Source: Citrobacter braakii (lineage in GTDB: Bacteria > Pseudomonadota > Gammaproteobacteria > Enterobacterales > Enterobacteriaceae). From it: a stretch of 64,000 nucleotides of DNA. Below are positions 21,989-29,566 of the stretch, piece by piece. The notes under the pieces were generated by a model that was not told the origin of the DNA, ran no database searches, and saw nothing but the letters and a program-made list of their open reading frames with translations. The stretch is taken from NCBI RefSeq assembly GCF_002075345.1, contig NZ_NAEW01000004.1, positions 186,001 through 250,000 of the forward strand. The letters are read 5' to 3'. The position numbers and the translations under genes are program-made. Every line of letters starts with the position of its first letter. Within the stretch, counting starts at the first letter, position 1.

Positions 21989-22564
21989 ATGCCCCTGTTA
22001 CACCTGCTCCGCCAGAATCCGGTCATTGCCGCGGTGAAAGACAACGCCAGTCTGCAATTAGCCATCGATTCCGAATGCCAGTTCATCTCTGTTTTGTACG
22101 GCAATATCTGCACCATCAGCCATATCGTGAAGAAGATTAAAACTGCCGGTAAATACGCATTTATCCACGTTGATCTGCTGGAGGGCGCGTCTAATAAAGA
22201 GGTGGTGATCCAGTTTCTGAAGCTGGTCACCGAGGCCGACGGCATCATCAGTACCAAAGCGTCGATGCTGAAAGCGGCGCGGGCAGAGGGCTTTTTCTGT
22301 ATTCATCGCCTGTTTATCGTCGACTCCATCTCCTTTCACAACATTGATAAGCAGGTCGCACAGTCAAACCCGGACTGTATTGAGATACTACCGGGATGCA
22401 TGCCGAAAGTGCTGGGATGGGTGACGGAAAAAATACGCCAGCCGTTGATTGCCGGTGGTCTGGTTTGCGATGAAGAGGACGCCCGCAATGCGATGAAAGC
22501 CGGTGTGGCGGCGCTTTCAACTACCAACACCGACGTCTGGACGTTAGCGAAAAAGCTGCATTAA
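21989..22564 (+). CDS. ygcP: GlpP-type antiterminator YgcP
   Basis: 191 residues, as in E. coli. It matches the glycerol-3-phosphate-responsive antiterminator (GlpP) family along its length: HVDLLEG near residue 54, GIISTKASMLKAA near 82, FCIHRLFIVDS near 99, CIEILPG near 128 and a C-terminal phosphate-binding-type loop (IAGGLVCDEEDA). In Bacillus, GlpP binds a leader RNA and prevents termination when bound to glycerol 3-phosphate. Third gene after ygcN and ygcO. The two leader terminators at 27963 and 28176 are candidate targets. Confidence 0.93.
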   Translation: MPLLHLLRQNPVIAAVKDNASLQLAIDSECQFISVLYGNICTISHIVKKIKTAGKYAFIHVDLLEGASNKEVVIQFLKLVTEADGIISTKASMLKAARAEGFFCIHRLFIVDSISFHNIDKQVAQSNPDCIEILPGCMPKVLGWVTEKIRQPLIAGGLVCDEEDARNAMKAGVAALSTTNTDVWTLAKKLH

Positions 22565-22572
22565 CCCGAGCC

Positions 22573-22604
22573 GCCGGATAGCGGTGTAAACACCTGATCC
22601 GGCC
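22573..22604. repeat. REP-type palindrome between ygcP and ygcQ
   Basis: GCCGGAT (22573-22579) and ATCCGGC (22597-22603) flank a short spacer in the 50-bp gap between converging genes, in the form of an enterobacterial REP unit. Confidence 0.75.
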
Positions 22605-22614
22605 TCCCCCTGGA

Positions 22615-23469
22615 TTAATTTTCTGCGATGGCTGCCAACGCCTCCAGCACCGGCAGCCAGTCATCCACAATGCCGACATCCGCCTGTGAAAAGACCGGCG
22701 CTCTGGCGTCACTGTTTATCGCCACCACAAACCTGCTCTGACGAACCCCAGCCATTAGCGCCGCCGCGCCGGACGCTCCCGCCACAATGCAGACATCCGG
22801 CGCAAGCAGATGTCCCGATATCCCTATCACGCGCTCAGCATCAAAGCCGCCATTCATCACCCGTGCACGGCTGTATCCCACTTCGGCACCAAACTCCTTA
22901 CCAAGAGCGGTAATTTTTTCGGCATCGGCGTCACTTCTTCCCTGCCCTACCACCAGCACACGCCCGGCCTGCAACAAAGGATGAGCTGTAACACGGTCGA
23001 TGCTTTCTACGCTATCCAGCCAGCCCGGAGGTGTGGTAGGGGCAATCCGGCGCTCCACCATCGCTGGCAACACATTGCCCGACGCGCTCGTTTCCGGTTG
23101 TCGCGCCAGTGAAAGGCACAAGGGACGCGCGGTGATTTGTAGCCGGGCAGTCAGCGCATTCCCCCAGTGGGATTTCGTCACCAGCCCCTGTTGCGCATCC
23201 AGCGTCTGCACCTGGCAAACGCTGCCGCCATGCAGACGCCAGGCCAGCCGCGTCGCAAGCTCATCCCCCAGCGCACCCGCCGGAAAAATCAGGATGTCGG
23301 CTGGCGTCAGCAACCACTGCGCCGCCAGCGCGTCCAGCACCTGCTCCGCCACGTCCGGCATCGGGTCGAGCGTCCAGCGTTCCAGTTCTGCTGCATTAAG
23401 CGCGTTTTCTGCAATCCAGCCTGCCAGTGCAGCGCATTCACCCGATTCCGTAATCACAACGATCTTCAT
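22615..23469 (-). CDS. ygcQ: Electron-transfer flavoprotein alpha subunit-like YgcQ
   Basis: 284 residues. The C-terminal FAD-binding region typical of ETF-alpha is present (about residues 165-265: RVLVVGQGRSDADAE, then GISGHLLAPDVCIVAGASGA and INSDARAPVFSQADVGI). It pairs with YgcR, whose stop overlaps the YgcQ start by 4 bp. Such heterodimers shuttle electrons from a flavin dehydrogenase to a FixC-type quinone oxidoreductase, here plausibly YgcU to YgcN/YgcO. Confidence 0.9.
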   Translation of the reverse strand: MKIVVITESGECAALAGWIAENALNAAELERWTLDPMPDVAEQVLDALAAQWLLTPADILIFPAGALGDELATRLAWRLHGGSVCQVQTLDAQQGLVTKSHWGNALTARLQITARPLCLSLARQPETSASGNVLPAMVERRIAPTTPPGWLDSVESIDRVTAHPLLQAGRVLVVGQGRSDADAEKITALGKEFGAEVGYSRARVMNGGFDAERVIGISGHLLAPDVCIVAGASGAAALMAGVRQSRFVVAINSDARAPVFSQADVGIVDDWLPVLEALAAIAEN

Positions 23470-24248
23470 GGCTGCATCCTCTGGCGCAAATAATCATTCC
23501 ACAATATCCGCGCTTTTTCCTGCGCCGTCGCGCCGTCGATAAGCGTGGCGCTGCGCCGCTGCGCCGGTCGCGCCAGCTTCTGACATTGCACGTTCGGAGT
23601 TTCATCACTGGACGCAGGCTGACGTAAAATTGCCGCTTTTGCCGCCGCCAGACGCTGACGCATTCCGGGGACGGGAAGCGCAACTTCACCACATTGCCTG
23701 ACGGCAATTACAGCCGGAAGCCGCACCCGGCAGCGGCGCAACCCGGTCGCCGTTCGTTGCTCGACAACAACAAAAGGCGGCGTCAGCGTAAAACGCTCCA
23801 CCTGGGTAAAGCAGGGCCAGGCCAACATTTCAGCCATCAGAAATGGCGTTTGCCCGTTCTGCCCTTCGCTACTCTGACAGCCGGTGATAATCAAATCCGC
23901 ACTGTGATGACGCTGCCAGTCAGTTATTTGCCGGGCAATGAATTCCGGCGCAAAGCGCAGATCCGCCGTCGTTTCCAGCAACACCGGCTTATCAAAACCC
24001 AGCGCGGCAAAATAGCGCAACCAATGAATAGCACGCTCATCGCTAATGCTTAGCGCGGTTAACGTCATATCACAACCTTCACGACGTTGCGCCAGCAGTA
24101 ATGCCGCAGCCGCCTGCTCATCGGCACCAGGAGAACAGCGCAGCAGCGCGGTGTCCGGGCCACGGGTATCTTCCGTCGCCGCCAGCCAGTCTTTTTCCGC
24201 CAACATGCCGGAGTCTGGTTCGGCCTTAAACGCGAACAGAATGTTCAT
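23466..24248 (-). CDS. ygcR: Electron-transfer flavoprotein beta subunit-like YgcR
   Basis: 260 residues. The ETF-beta nucleotide-binding fold is recognisable, with the family segment DLIITGCQSSEGQNGQTPFL near residue 120, a substitute for the usual AMP-binding loop. It overlaps ygcS by 23 bp and ygcQ by 4 bp, so all three are probably cotranslated. In this family YgcR would form a dimer with YgcQ. Confidence 0.9.
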   Translation of the reverse strand: MNILFAFKAEPDSGMLAEKDWLAATEDTRGPDTALLRCSPGADEQAAAALLLAQRREGCDMTLTALSISDERAIHWLRYFAALGFDKPVLLETTADLRFAPEFIARQITDWQRHHSADLIITGCQSSEGQNGQTPFLMAEMLAWPCFTQVERFTLTPPFVVVEQRTATGLRRCRVRLPAVIAVRQCGEVALPVPGMRQRLAAAKAAILRQPASSDETPNVQCQKLARPAQRRSATLIDGATAQEKARILWNDYLRQRMQP

Positions 24249-25575
24249 GTGCTCCTCCCTGTCTTTTCTCCACGCTTCCGGCCGCCACCAGCGGCAATGC
24301 CTTCGTTTCCGGTGCCCATAGCCAGGTCACCACAAATCCAATGAGGAGCACGCCAGCCAGCAGCAGCAGCGTGACCTGCATCCCCCATTGCGCCAGCGTC
24401 CAGGGCAGCAGGCCGGTGCTGATTGCTGCGCCCAATCTGCTCATCGACGTCGCAAAACCCACGCCCAGCGAACGGATATCCGTCGGGAAGCTTTCAGCAG
24501 GCAGGATCCCTACCAGATTACTGACCGCAGAAATTGTGGTGCTGAACAGGACAAAAAGCAGCAGCGTCAACGAGCTACCAGATGGCAGAAAAGCCATCAC
24601 CACCAGCGTGGCAGCCAACAGAAAAAAACTCCCAAGCAGAAACCGGCGGTGCGCCAGCAGATGTGTTAATACCAGCCCCAGCAGTGCGCCAACGATTAAC
24701 AACGCATTCAGCAGCAGGCTGGCGGTGAGCGCATCCTCCAGGCCGAGGGTCCCGGCAATGGTAGGCAGCCAGGTGTAGATAACAAACCAGGGGATCACCA
24801 GACAAACAAAAAACACGCTGTTAAACGCGGTTCGCCGCCAGTAGAGAGGGGAAAAGAGCGTTTTGATGTGCTTTCCGGAGGCCGCAGAAACCTCGTCGCC
24901 GAGCAATACGTGCGGCCCAAGATAGCGGTGAACAATAGCGTGGGCTTCCGCGAAACGCCCCTGGCGCAGCAGCCAGCGAGGCGATTCCGGCGTCCCCCAG
25001 CGAAGCAGGGTAATCAATAGTGCGGGCAGCGCCGCCGACGCCAGCAGCCAGCGCCAGGCATCCGGGCTTTCGGTAATAAAATAGTGCCCCGCCAGGCTTG
25101 CCAGCACATAGCCGATGGTCCATACCACGCTAAAAGCCCCCAGCAACACTCCCCGATGTCGTCGTGGAGAAAATTCGGCCAACAGAGTGTGCCCTACGGA
25201 ATAATCGCCTCCCAGCCCAATCCCAATCAGAATACGTAACACAATGAGCTGCTCTGGCGAAGTGGCGAAAAGCTGTAAAAAAGAGGCGATAGTGATCAGC
25301 ACAAAGCTGAAAGTGAAGATCTTCTGTCGACCAATGTGGTCTGAAATCCAGCCCAACACCAGACTACCGAGAAACAACCCGAGCAGCGCCGAGCCGCCAA
25401 TCATCCCGGTCATAAACGGCGTGAGCTGCATGGCAGGTGTTAACTGAATAATGGCATAGCCGACAACGCCAAGAACATAGCCGTCGGTAAGGTGAGCACC
25501 AAAGGTCAAGGCGGCAATACGACAGTGAAAACCGTTAAGCGGTAAATCGTCCATTCGCACCGGTGAAGTGTTCAT
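24226..25575 (-). CDS. ygcS: MFS transporter YgcS
   Basis: 449 residues with twelve predicted membrane helices. Sugar-porter-like motifs are present: LVLGWISDHIGRQKI after helix 2, GLGGDYSVGHTLLAEFSP in helix 4, PESPRWLL after helix 6 and WLWAPETKALPL at the end. The substrate is unknown; the surrounding flavoenzymes and kinase suggest a hydroxy- or sugar-acid or polyol. It overlaps ygcR and follows ygcU. Confidence 0.9.
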   Translation of the reverse strand: MNTSPVRMDDLPLNGFHCRIAALTFGAHLTDGYVLGVVGYAIIQLTPAMQLTPFMTGMIGGSALLGLFLGSLVLGWISDHIGRQKIFTFSFVLITIASFLQLFATSPEQLIVLRILIGIGLGGDYSVGHTLLAEFSPRRHRGVLLGAFSVVWTIGYVLASLAGHYFITESPDAWRWLLASAALPALLITLLRWGTPESPRWLLRQGRFAEAHAIVHRYLGPHVLLGDEVSAASGKHIKTLFSPLYWRRTAFNSVFFVCLVIPWFVIYTWLPTIAGTLGLEDALTASLLLNALLIVGALLGLVLTHLLAHRRFLLGSFFLLAATLVVMAFLPSGSSLTLLLFVLFSTTISAVSNLVGILPAESFPTDIRSLGVGFATSMSRLGAAISTGLLPWTLAQWGMQVTLLLLAGVLLIGFVVTWLWAPETKALPLVAAGSVEKRQGGAHEHSVRV

Positions 25576-25600
25576 TTCTACCCCTGTCCGGTAAAATTGT

Positions 25601-25620
25601 GGCTTCCCGGTCAGGAAGCC
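25601..25620 (-). terminator. Hairpin between ygcU and ygcS, possible partial terminator
   Basis: A 7-bp GC-rich stem (GGCTTCC at 25601-25607 with GGAAGCC at 25614-25620), followed on the minus strand by ACAATTTT. It lies within the presumed ygcW-U-S-R-Q transcript and may lower downstream expression or protect an mRNA end. Confidence 0.4.
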
Positions 25621-25629
25621 AGCTGATGT

Positions 25630-27084
25630 TTATTTCTCAATCGGGTAGATCGTTCCCGTGTTCATAATGCCGTTTGGATCAAACTGACGTTTCAGACCTT
25701 CCAGCAGCGGCCACGCGCTGCCATGTTCCAGCTTGCTCCAGTGAACACGATGCTTGCCGATGCCGTGGTGATGCACCATTGAGCCGCCAAGACGGATCGT
25801 CTCTTCGCAAATAATCTTGTTAAGCGGGTTGTGGTACTTATCAATCTCCTCTTCCGGCTTGCAGTCCACCACGTTGTAGTCATACACAAAGTACATGTTG
25901 GTACCGTTGATATAACTATGGGAAGAGTGACCGCCCAGCATGGTGATGTCATCCGCGTGTGGGAATTCAGTGCGGATACGATGGATCACGTTTTCGTAAA
26001 TTTGATGGATGCAGCTCCAGCTGCCGGAAACTTCCGTCGTAAAGCCCATATTGCCGGTTTTCAGGATCTGTACGCGTTCAGCAGCCACTTTTTCCGGGCC
26101 CCAGTTCAGATGGTTAAACCAGCTCTCAATCAGCTTGCTGTCCACACGCTTACACTGTGGATAACGCGCGACGATCTCCGCAATGCCCTCGCCAGTGGCT
26201 TGCGCCATTCGCGGATTGCCCTCAGCCATGAAGATCAGCACGCATTTCCCGTCAGCAAAATGAGTGAAGTGCTGGGTGCCATCCTCGGCGTCATACAGGC
26301 GTGCAATCGAAGGACGGTAGCCTTCCACCATCACTTCACGCAGGATATCGAAACCGATTTTCATATCGTCCAGAATGTAGCCGTAAAAAAGGTTATTTTC
26401 CGGCGTGAACTTGAAGATTTTCACCGTCACTTCAGTGATATAGCACAGCGCGCCTTCGTTCCCAATGATGATGTGGCGAATGTCCGGCCCGGCAGCCCGG
26501 CGTGGCACGTTCTTGATGCGGGTTACCGTGCCGTCCGGCAACACCGCCTCCAGCCCCACGACCATATCTTCAATGGCACCGTAAAGAGTGGAGAACTGCC
26601 CGATGCTGCGGGTTGCAACCAGGCCGCCCATCTGCGCCAGCGGCTTAGACTGCGGCGAATGCCCGGTGGTATATCCTTTTTCGCGCAATGCATTTTCCAG
26701 AATCTCAAGCGGAACGCCGCATTGAGCGGTCGCCTGCATATTTTCAATATCAATGCTCAGGATCTGGTTCATCCCTGCCCCGTCCAGCACCACGGAGTCT
26801 TTAACCACCGTTTCCAGCCCCCCTTCCGTCGCGGATGCGCCGGTACGCGGAACTCCATTGATTTTATGGTGGTTCATAAACGCCAGAACGCGGGAAACCT
26901 GGTCTGTCGAACCGAGTTTTACCACTGCCGCCGGAATGGGTAGTGTATAAATACCGTGAATGTCGGCATATTTACGAAAGCGGTCAATACTGTTTTTCTT
27001 TAATACCGTTTCATCGGTAATTACGCGTTCGGACCCAACAATTTCTTTTAACTGGTCAACAATCGCTTCGCGAGATAAAGGCAT
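25630..27084 (-). CDS. ygcU: FAD-linked oxidase YgcU
   Basis: 484 residues, as in E. coli. The N-terminal half is a PCMH/VAO-type FAD-binding domain (PRTGASATEGGLETV, then GHSPQSKPLAQMGGLVATRSIGQFSTLYG), and the C-terminal half carries the oxidase cap domain and the end motif (HHHGIGKHRV). It resembles D-lactate/glycolate dehydrogenase-type and alkylglycerone-phosphate synthase-type flavoproteins. The likely role is oxidation of a hydroxy-acid or polyol with electrons passed to the YgcQ/YgcR flavoprotein; the substrate is unproven. Confidence 0.92.
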   Translation of the reverse strand: MPLSREAIVDQLKEIVGSERVITDETVLKKNSIDRFRKYADIHGIYTLPIPAAVVKLGSTDQVSRVLAFMNHHKINGVPRTGASATEGGLETVVKDSVVLDGAGMNQILSIDIENMQATAQCGVPLEILENALREKGYTTGHSPQSKPLAQMGGLVATRSIGQFSTLYGAIEDMVVGLEAVLPDGTVTRIKNVPRRAAGPDIRHIIIGNEGALCYITEVTVKIFKFTPENNLFYGYILDDMKIGFDILREVMVEGYRPSIARLYDAEDGTQHFTHFADGKCVLIFMAEGNPRMAQATGEGIAEIVARYPQCKRVDSKLIESWFNHLNWGPEKVAAERVQILKTGNMGFTTEVSGSWSCIHQIYENVIHRIRTEFPHADDITMLGGHSSHSYINGTNMYFVYDYNVVDCKPEEEIDKYHNPLNKIICEETIRLGGSMVHHHGIGKHRVHWSKLEHGSAWPLLEGLKRQFDPNGIMNTGTIYPIEK

Positions 27085-27143
27085 AGCTATTCCTTCCTGA
27101 TAATTAGCAGAACAATTAATAATACAGAAACTATAGGTAGATA

Positions 27144-27929
27144 TTAGCGAACTAAATAACCGCCATCGACGACCAGTAAATGACCGTTAACATAATTAGA
27201 AGCCTGACTAGCAAGGAATATCGCAGCCCCCATTAAATCCTGGGTATCGCCCCAACGATTAGCCGGGATATGATCCAATACGCGCTGATTTGTTTCCGGA
27301 TTGCTGCGCGTAGCCAGCGTAATATCCGTTGCATAATATCCCGGTGCGATACCGTTAACCTGAATATTATATTGCCCCAATTCATCGCAATACGCCTTGG
27401 TAAAACCGGCAAGCGCATGTTTGGTTGCTGAATAAGCCGGAGACCACTGTCCGCCAAGATAAGAGAACAAAGAACAGATATTTATAATTTTACCGCTGTT
27501 TTGCGGAATCATAATTTTTGCCGCTTCGTAGCTCAGTTCAAACGCTGCCGTTAGGTTGACGTCAATCATCGGATCCCAGTCCGCACGACCAAAGTCCAAT
27601 ACCTTATTCAGCTTACAAATTCCGGCGTTGTTCACCAGAATATCAACGGTGCCAAAACGCTCGCAGCAGGCGGCAATAATCTTCTGCGGGGCACCTTTCT
27701 CGGTGATATCCACCTGCATGAATTCAACTTCAACACCCTGTTTCTCAATGATTTCCTTCGTTTCACCATTATCTTTTACAAAACTTGGGATAAACAGATT
27801 CGCCCCGGCTTTCGCCAACGCCATCGCAAAAGCCTGACCCAGACCGCTGTTGCCACCCGTTACGATCGCCGTTTTCCCTTTCAGGGAGAAAAAATTCATT
27901 GAGAATGCATTGAGAGATTCGATTGACAT
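27144..27929 (-). CDS. ygcW: Short-chain dehydrogenase YgcW
   Basis: 261 residues from the ATG beginning MSIESLN, matching E. coli; an upstream ATG at 27941 would add 4. NAD(P)-binding GGNSGLGQAFA near residue 25, the NNAG motif, and the catalytic Ser and the Y-x-x-x-K in YSATKHALAG are present, and the C-terminus has the usual VDGGY. It probably interconverts a hydroxyl and keto group on a sugar or polyol acid. First gene of the ygcW-U-S-R-Q run, and its leader carries an intrinsic terminator. Confidence 0.93.
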   Translation of the reverse strand: MSIESLNAFSMNFFSLKGKTAIVTGGNSGLGQAFAMALAKAGANLFIPSFVKDNGETKEIIEKQGVEVEFMQVDITEKGAPQKIIAACCERFGTVDILVNNAGICKLNKVLDFGRADWDPMIDVNLTAAFELSYEAAKIMIPQNSGKIINICSLFSYLGGQWSPAYSATKHALAGFTKAYCDELGQYNIQVNGIAPGYYATDITLATRSNPETNQRVLDHIPANRWGDTQDLMGAAIFLASQASNYVNGHLLVVDGGYLVR

Positions 27930-27951
27930 AGCTGGCTCCAAATTCCTTTAG

Positions 27952-28000
27952 GCAAAAAAAAAGAAAGGCAACTTCCCCCGCCAGGGGGAAGTCACCTTTC
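27952..28000 (-). terminator. Intrinsic terminator in the 5' leader of ygcW
   Basis: On the minus strand a stem of GAAAGG plus ACTTCCCCC pairs with GGGGGAAGT plus CCTTTC (27963-28000, loop of four bases, one 2x2 internal mismatch), followed directly by a long U-tract (about ten T) at 27953-27962. It lies upstream of the ygcW start, so it is a leader attenuator, not a gene-end terminator. The preceding RNA contains AGAGATAATGAGAAA. Confidence 0.85.
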
Positions 28001-28053
28001 TCATTATCTCTGGTAACTGGAATGAATTTTTAGCATAACGAGAAAATATCTAA

Positions 28054-28069
28054 CGTGATCAAAATCACA
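28054..28069. promoter_or_regulatory. CRP-like site 1
   Basis: CGTGA, six bases (TCAAAA), TCACA, in an A+T-rich context. It matches 9 of 10 half-site positions of the TGTGA-N6-TCACA consensus. Confidence 0.7.
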
Positions 28070-28110
28070 GATGTTTTGTTCATTTTGTATTGATGACTAA
28101 AAACAAGAAG

Positions 28111-28126
28111 CGTGATTATTCTCACA
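28111..28126. promoter_or_regulatory. CRP-like site 2
   Basis: CGTGA, six bases (TTATTC), TCACA, centred 57 bp from site 1. The two sites could serve the divergent promoters separately. Confidence 0.65.
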
Positions 28127-28175
28127 CTATAACCCACACTTCCATGTTATTTCTAAGCGCAATTACTAGAGACCT

Positions 28176-28223
28176 GAGAAAAGTAATCCACCTGAAAGGG
28201 CGGTTTACTTTTCTCTTTTTTTT
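28176..28223 (+). terminator. Intrinsic terminator in the 5' leader of yqcE
   Basis: A perfect 11-bp stem GAGAAAAGTAA (28176-28186) with TTACTTTTCTC (28205-28215), plus an inner CC/GG-rich extension and a GAAA loop, followed by eight T (28216-28223). It ends 24 bp before the yqcE ATG, so by default transcription should stop before the gene. Confidence 0.85.
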
Positions 28224-28247
28224 GTCTGCATAAAATGAGAGCCCGAT

Positions 28248-29546
28248 ATGCAACAATCCTCATATCACCGTTGGATAACACTCGCCATTATTAGTTTCAG
28301 CGGTGGCGTTAGTTTTGATTTAGCCTATTTACGTTATATCTATCAAATTCCCATGGCAAAATTCATGGGATTTAGCAATACCGAAATTGGATTAATAATG
28401 AGTACCTTTGGCGTTGCCGCTATTATTCTGTATGCGCCCAGCGGCGTTATTGCCGATAAATTCTCCCATCGCAAAATGATCACCTCAGCCATGATAATTA
28501 CCGGCTTGCTCGGTCTGCTGATGATGACCTATCCACCGCTGTGGGTCATGCTCTGTATTCAGGTCGCCTTTGCCATCACGACAATCCTGATGCTGTGGTC
28601 GGTATCAATTAAAGCCGCCTCGCTGCTGGGGGATCACAGTGAACAAGGGAAAATCATGGGCTGGATGGAAGGCCTGCGCGGCGTCGGCGTCATGTCGCTG
28701 GCGGTATTTACCATGTGGGTCTTTTCTCGCTTCGCACCGGATGACAGCAACAGCCTGAAGGCCGTGATCCTGATTTATAGCGTGGTTTACATCCTGTTGG
28801 GAATTTTGTGCTGGTTCTTCGTGAACGATGGCAACAGCCGCAGCCACGGTGCGAAAGAAGATAAGCAGGCGTTTCAGCTCAAAGATATCATCGCCGTGCT
28901 GCGTATCAGCACCACCTGGTATTGCAGCATGGTTATTTTTGGCGTCTTTACGATCTACGCCATTCTCAGCTACTCCACCAACTATCTGACTGAAATGTAC
29001 GGCATGTCGCTGGTCGCGGCGAGCTACATGGGGATCGTCATCAACAAGATCTTCCGGGCTATCTGTGGGCCGCTGGGCGGTATCATCACCACCTACAGCA
29101 AAATTAAGTCGCCAACGCGCGTGGTGCAACTGCTTTCAATTGTCGGCGCCGCTGCGCTGATTGCCCTGCTGGTGACGAACTCAAATCCGCAGTCCGTGGT
29201 TATGGGGATCGGCCTGATTCTGCTGCTGGGCTTCACCTGCTACGCCTCGCGCGGGCTTTACTGGGCCTGTCCCGGCGAGGCCAGAACCCCTTCTTACATC
29301 ATGGGAACCACAGTAGGGATCTGCTCGGTGATCGGTTTTCTGCCCGACGTGTTCGTCTATCCGATTGTCGGCCACTGGCAGGATACGCTCCCGGCGGCAC
29401 AAGCCTATCGCAATATGTGGCTGATGGGGCTGGCGGCGCTGTGCATGGTCATCCTCTTCACGTTCTTATTGTTTCGCAAAATTCGCACCAATAACGCCGC
29501 ACCGGAAAAGATGACATCACTGGCCGCGGAAACCTCCGGCGAGTGA
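28248..29546 (+). CDS. yqcE: MFS transporter YqcE
   Basis: 432 residues with twelve hydrophobic segments. It shows the MFS motif after helix 2 (GVIADKFSHRKM) and a central cytoplasmic loop. The UhpT/GlpT-like organophosphate-transporter motifs are absent, so the substrate stays open. It precedes the kinase gene ygcE by 20 bp, which suggests import followed by phosphorylation. Its leader carries an intrinsic terminator. Confidence 0.9.
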   Translation: MQQSSYHRWITLAIISFSGGVSFDLAYLRYIYQIPMAKFMGFSNTEIGLIMSTFGVAAIILYAPSGVIADKFSHRKMITSAMIITGLLGLLMMTYPPLWVMLCIQVAFAITTILMLWSVSIKAASLLGDHSEQGKIMGWMEGLRGVGVMSLAVFTMWVFSRFAPDDSNSLKAVILIYSVVYILLGILCWFFVNDGNSRSHGAKEDKQAFQLKDIIAVLRISTTWYCSMVIFGVFTIYAILSYSTNYLTEMYGMSLVAASYMGIVINKIFRAICGPLGGIITTYSKIKSPTRVVQLLSIVGAAALIALLVTNSNPQSVVMGIGLILLLGFTCYASRGLYWACPGEARTPSYIMGTTVGICSVIGFLPDVFVYPIVGHWQDTLPAAQAYRNMWLMGLAALCMVILFTFLLFRKIRTNNAAPEKMTSLAAETSGE

Positions 29547-29566
29547 AGATGGAAAATTAAAGGAGA

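Larger units (their letters stand above)
27930..28247. promoter_or_regulatory. Divergent ygcW/yqcE control region with CRP-like sites and twin leader terminators
   Basis: 318 bp without a gene. Two CRP-type sites are seen: CGTGA-N6-TCACA at 28054-28069 and CGTGA-N6-TCACA at 28111-28126. Each side then has a leader terminator, at 27952-28000 for ygcW and 28176-28223 for yqcE. Both leaders carry AGAGA-(2 or 3 bases)-TGAGAAA at the 5' arm of the terminator. Promoter -10 and -35 boxes were not placed confidently. Confidence 0.75.

Noticed and set aside
25831-26943. Open frame of 370 codons opposite ygcU
   Set aside because: Antisense to the full-length FAD-linked oxidase gene; no domain seen.
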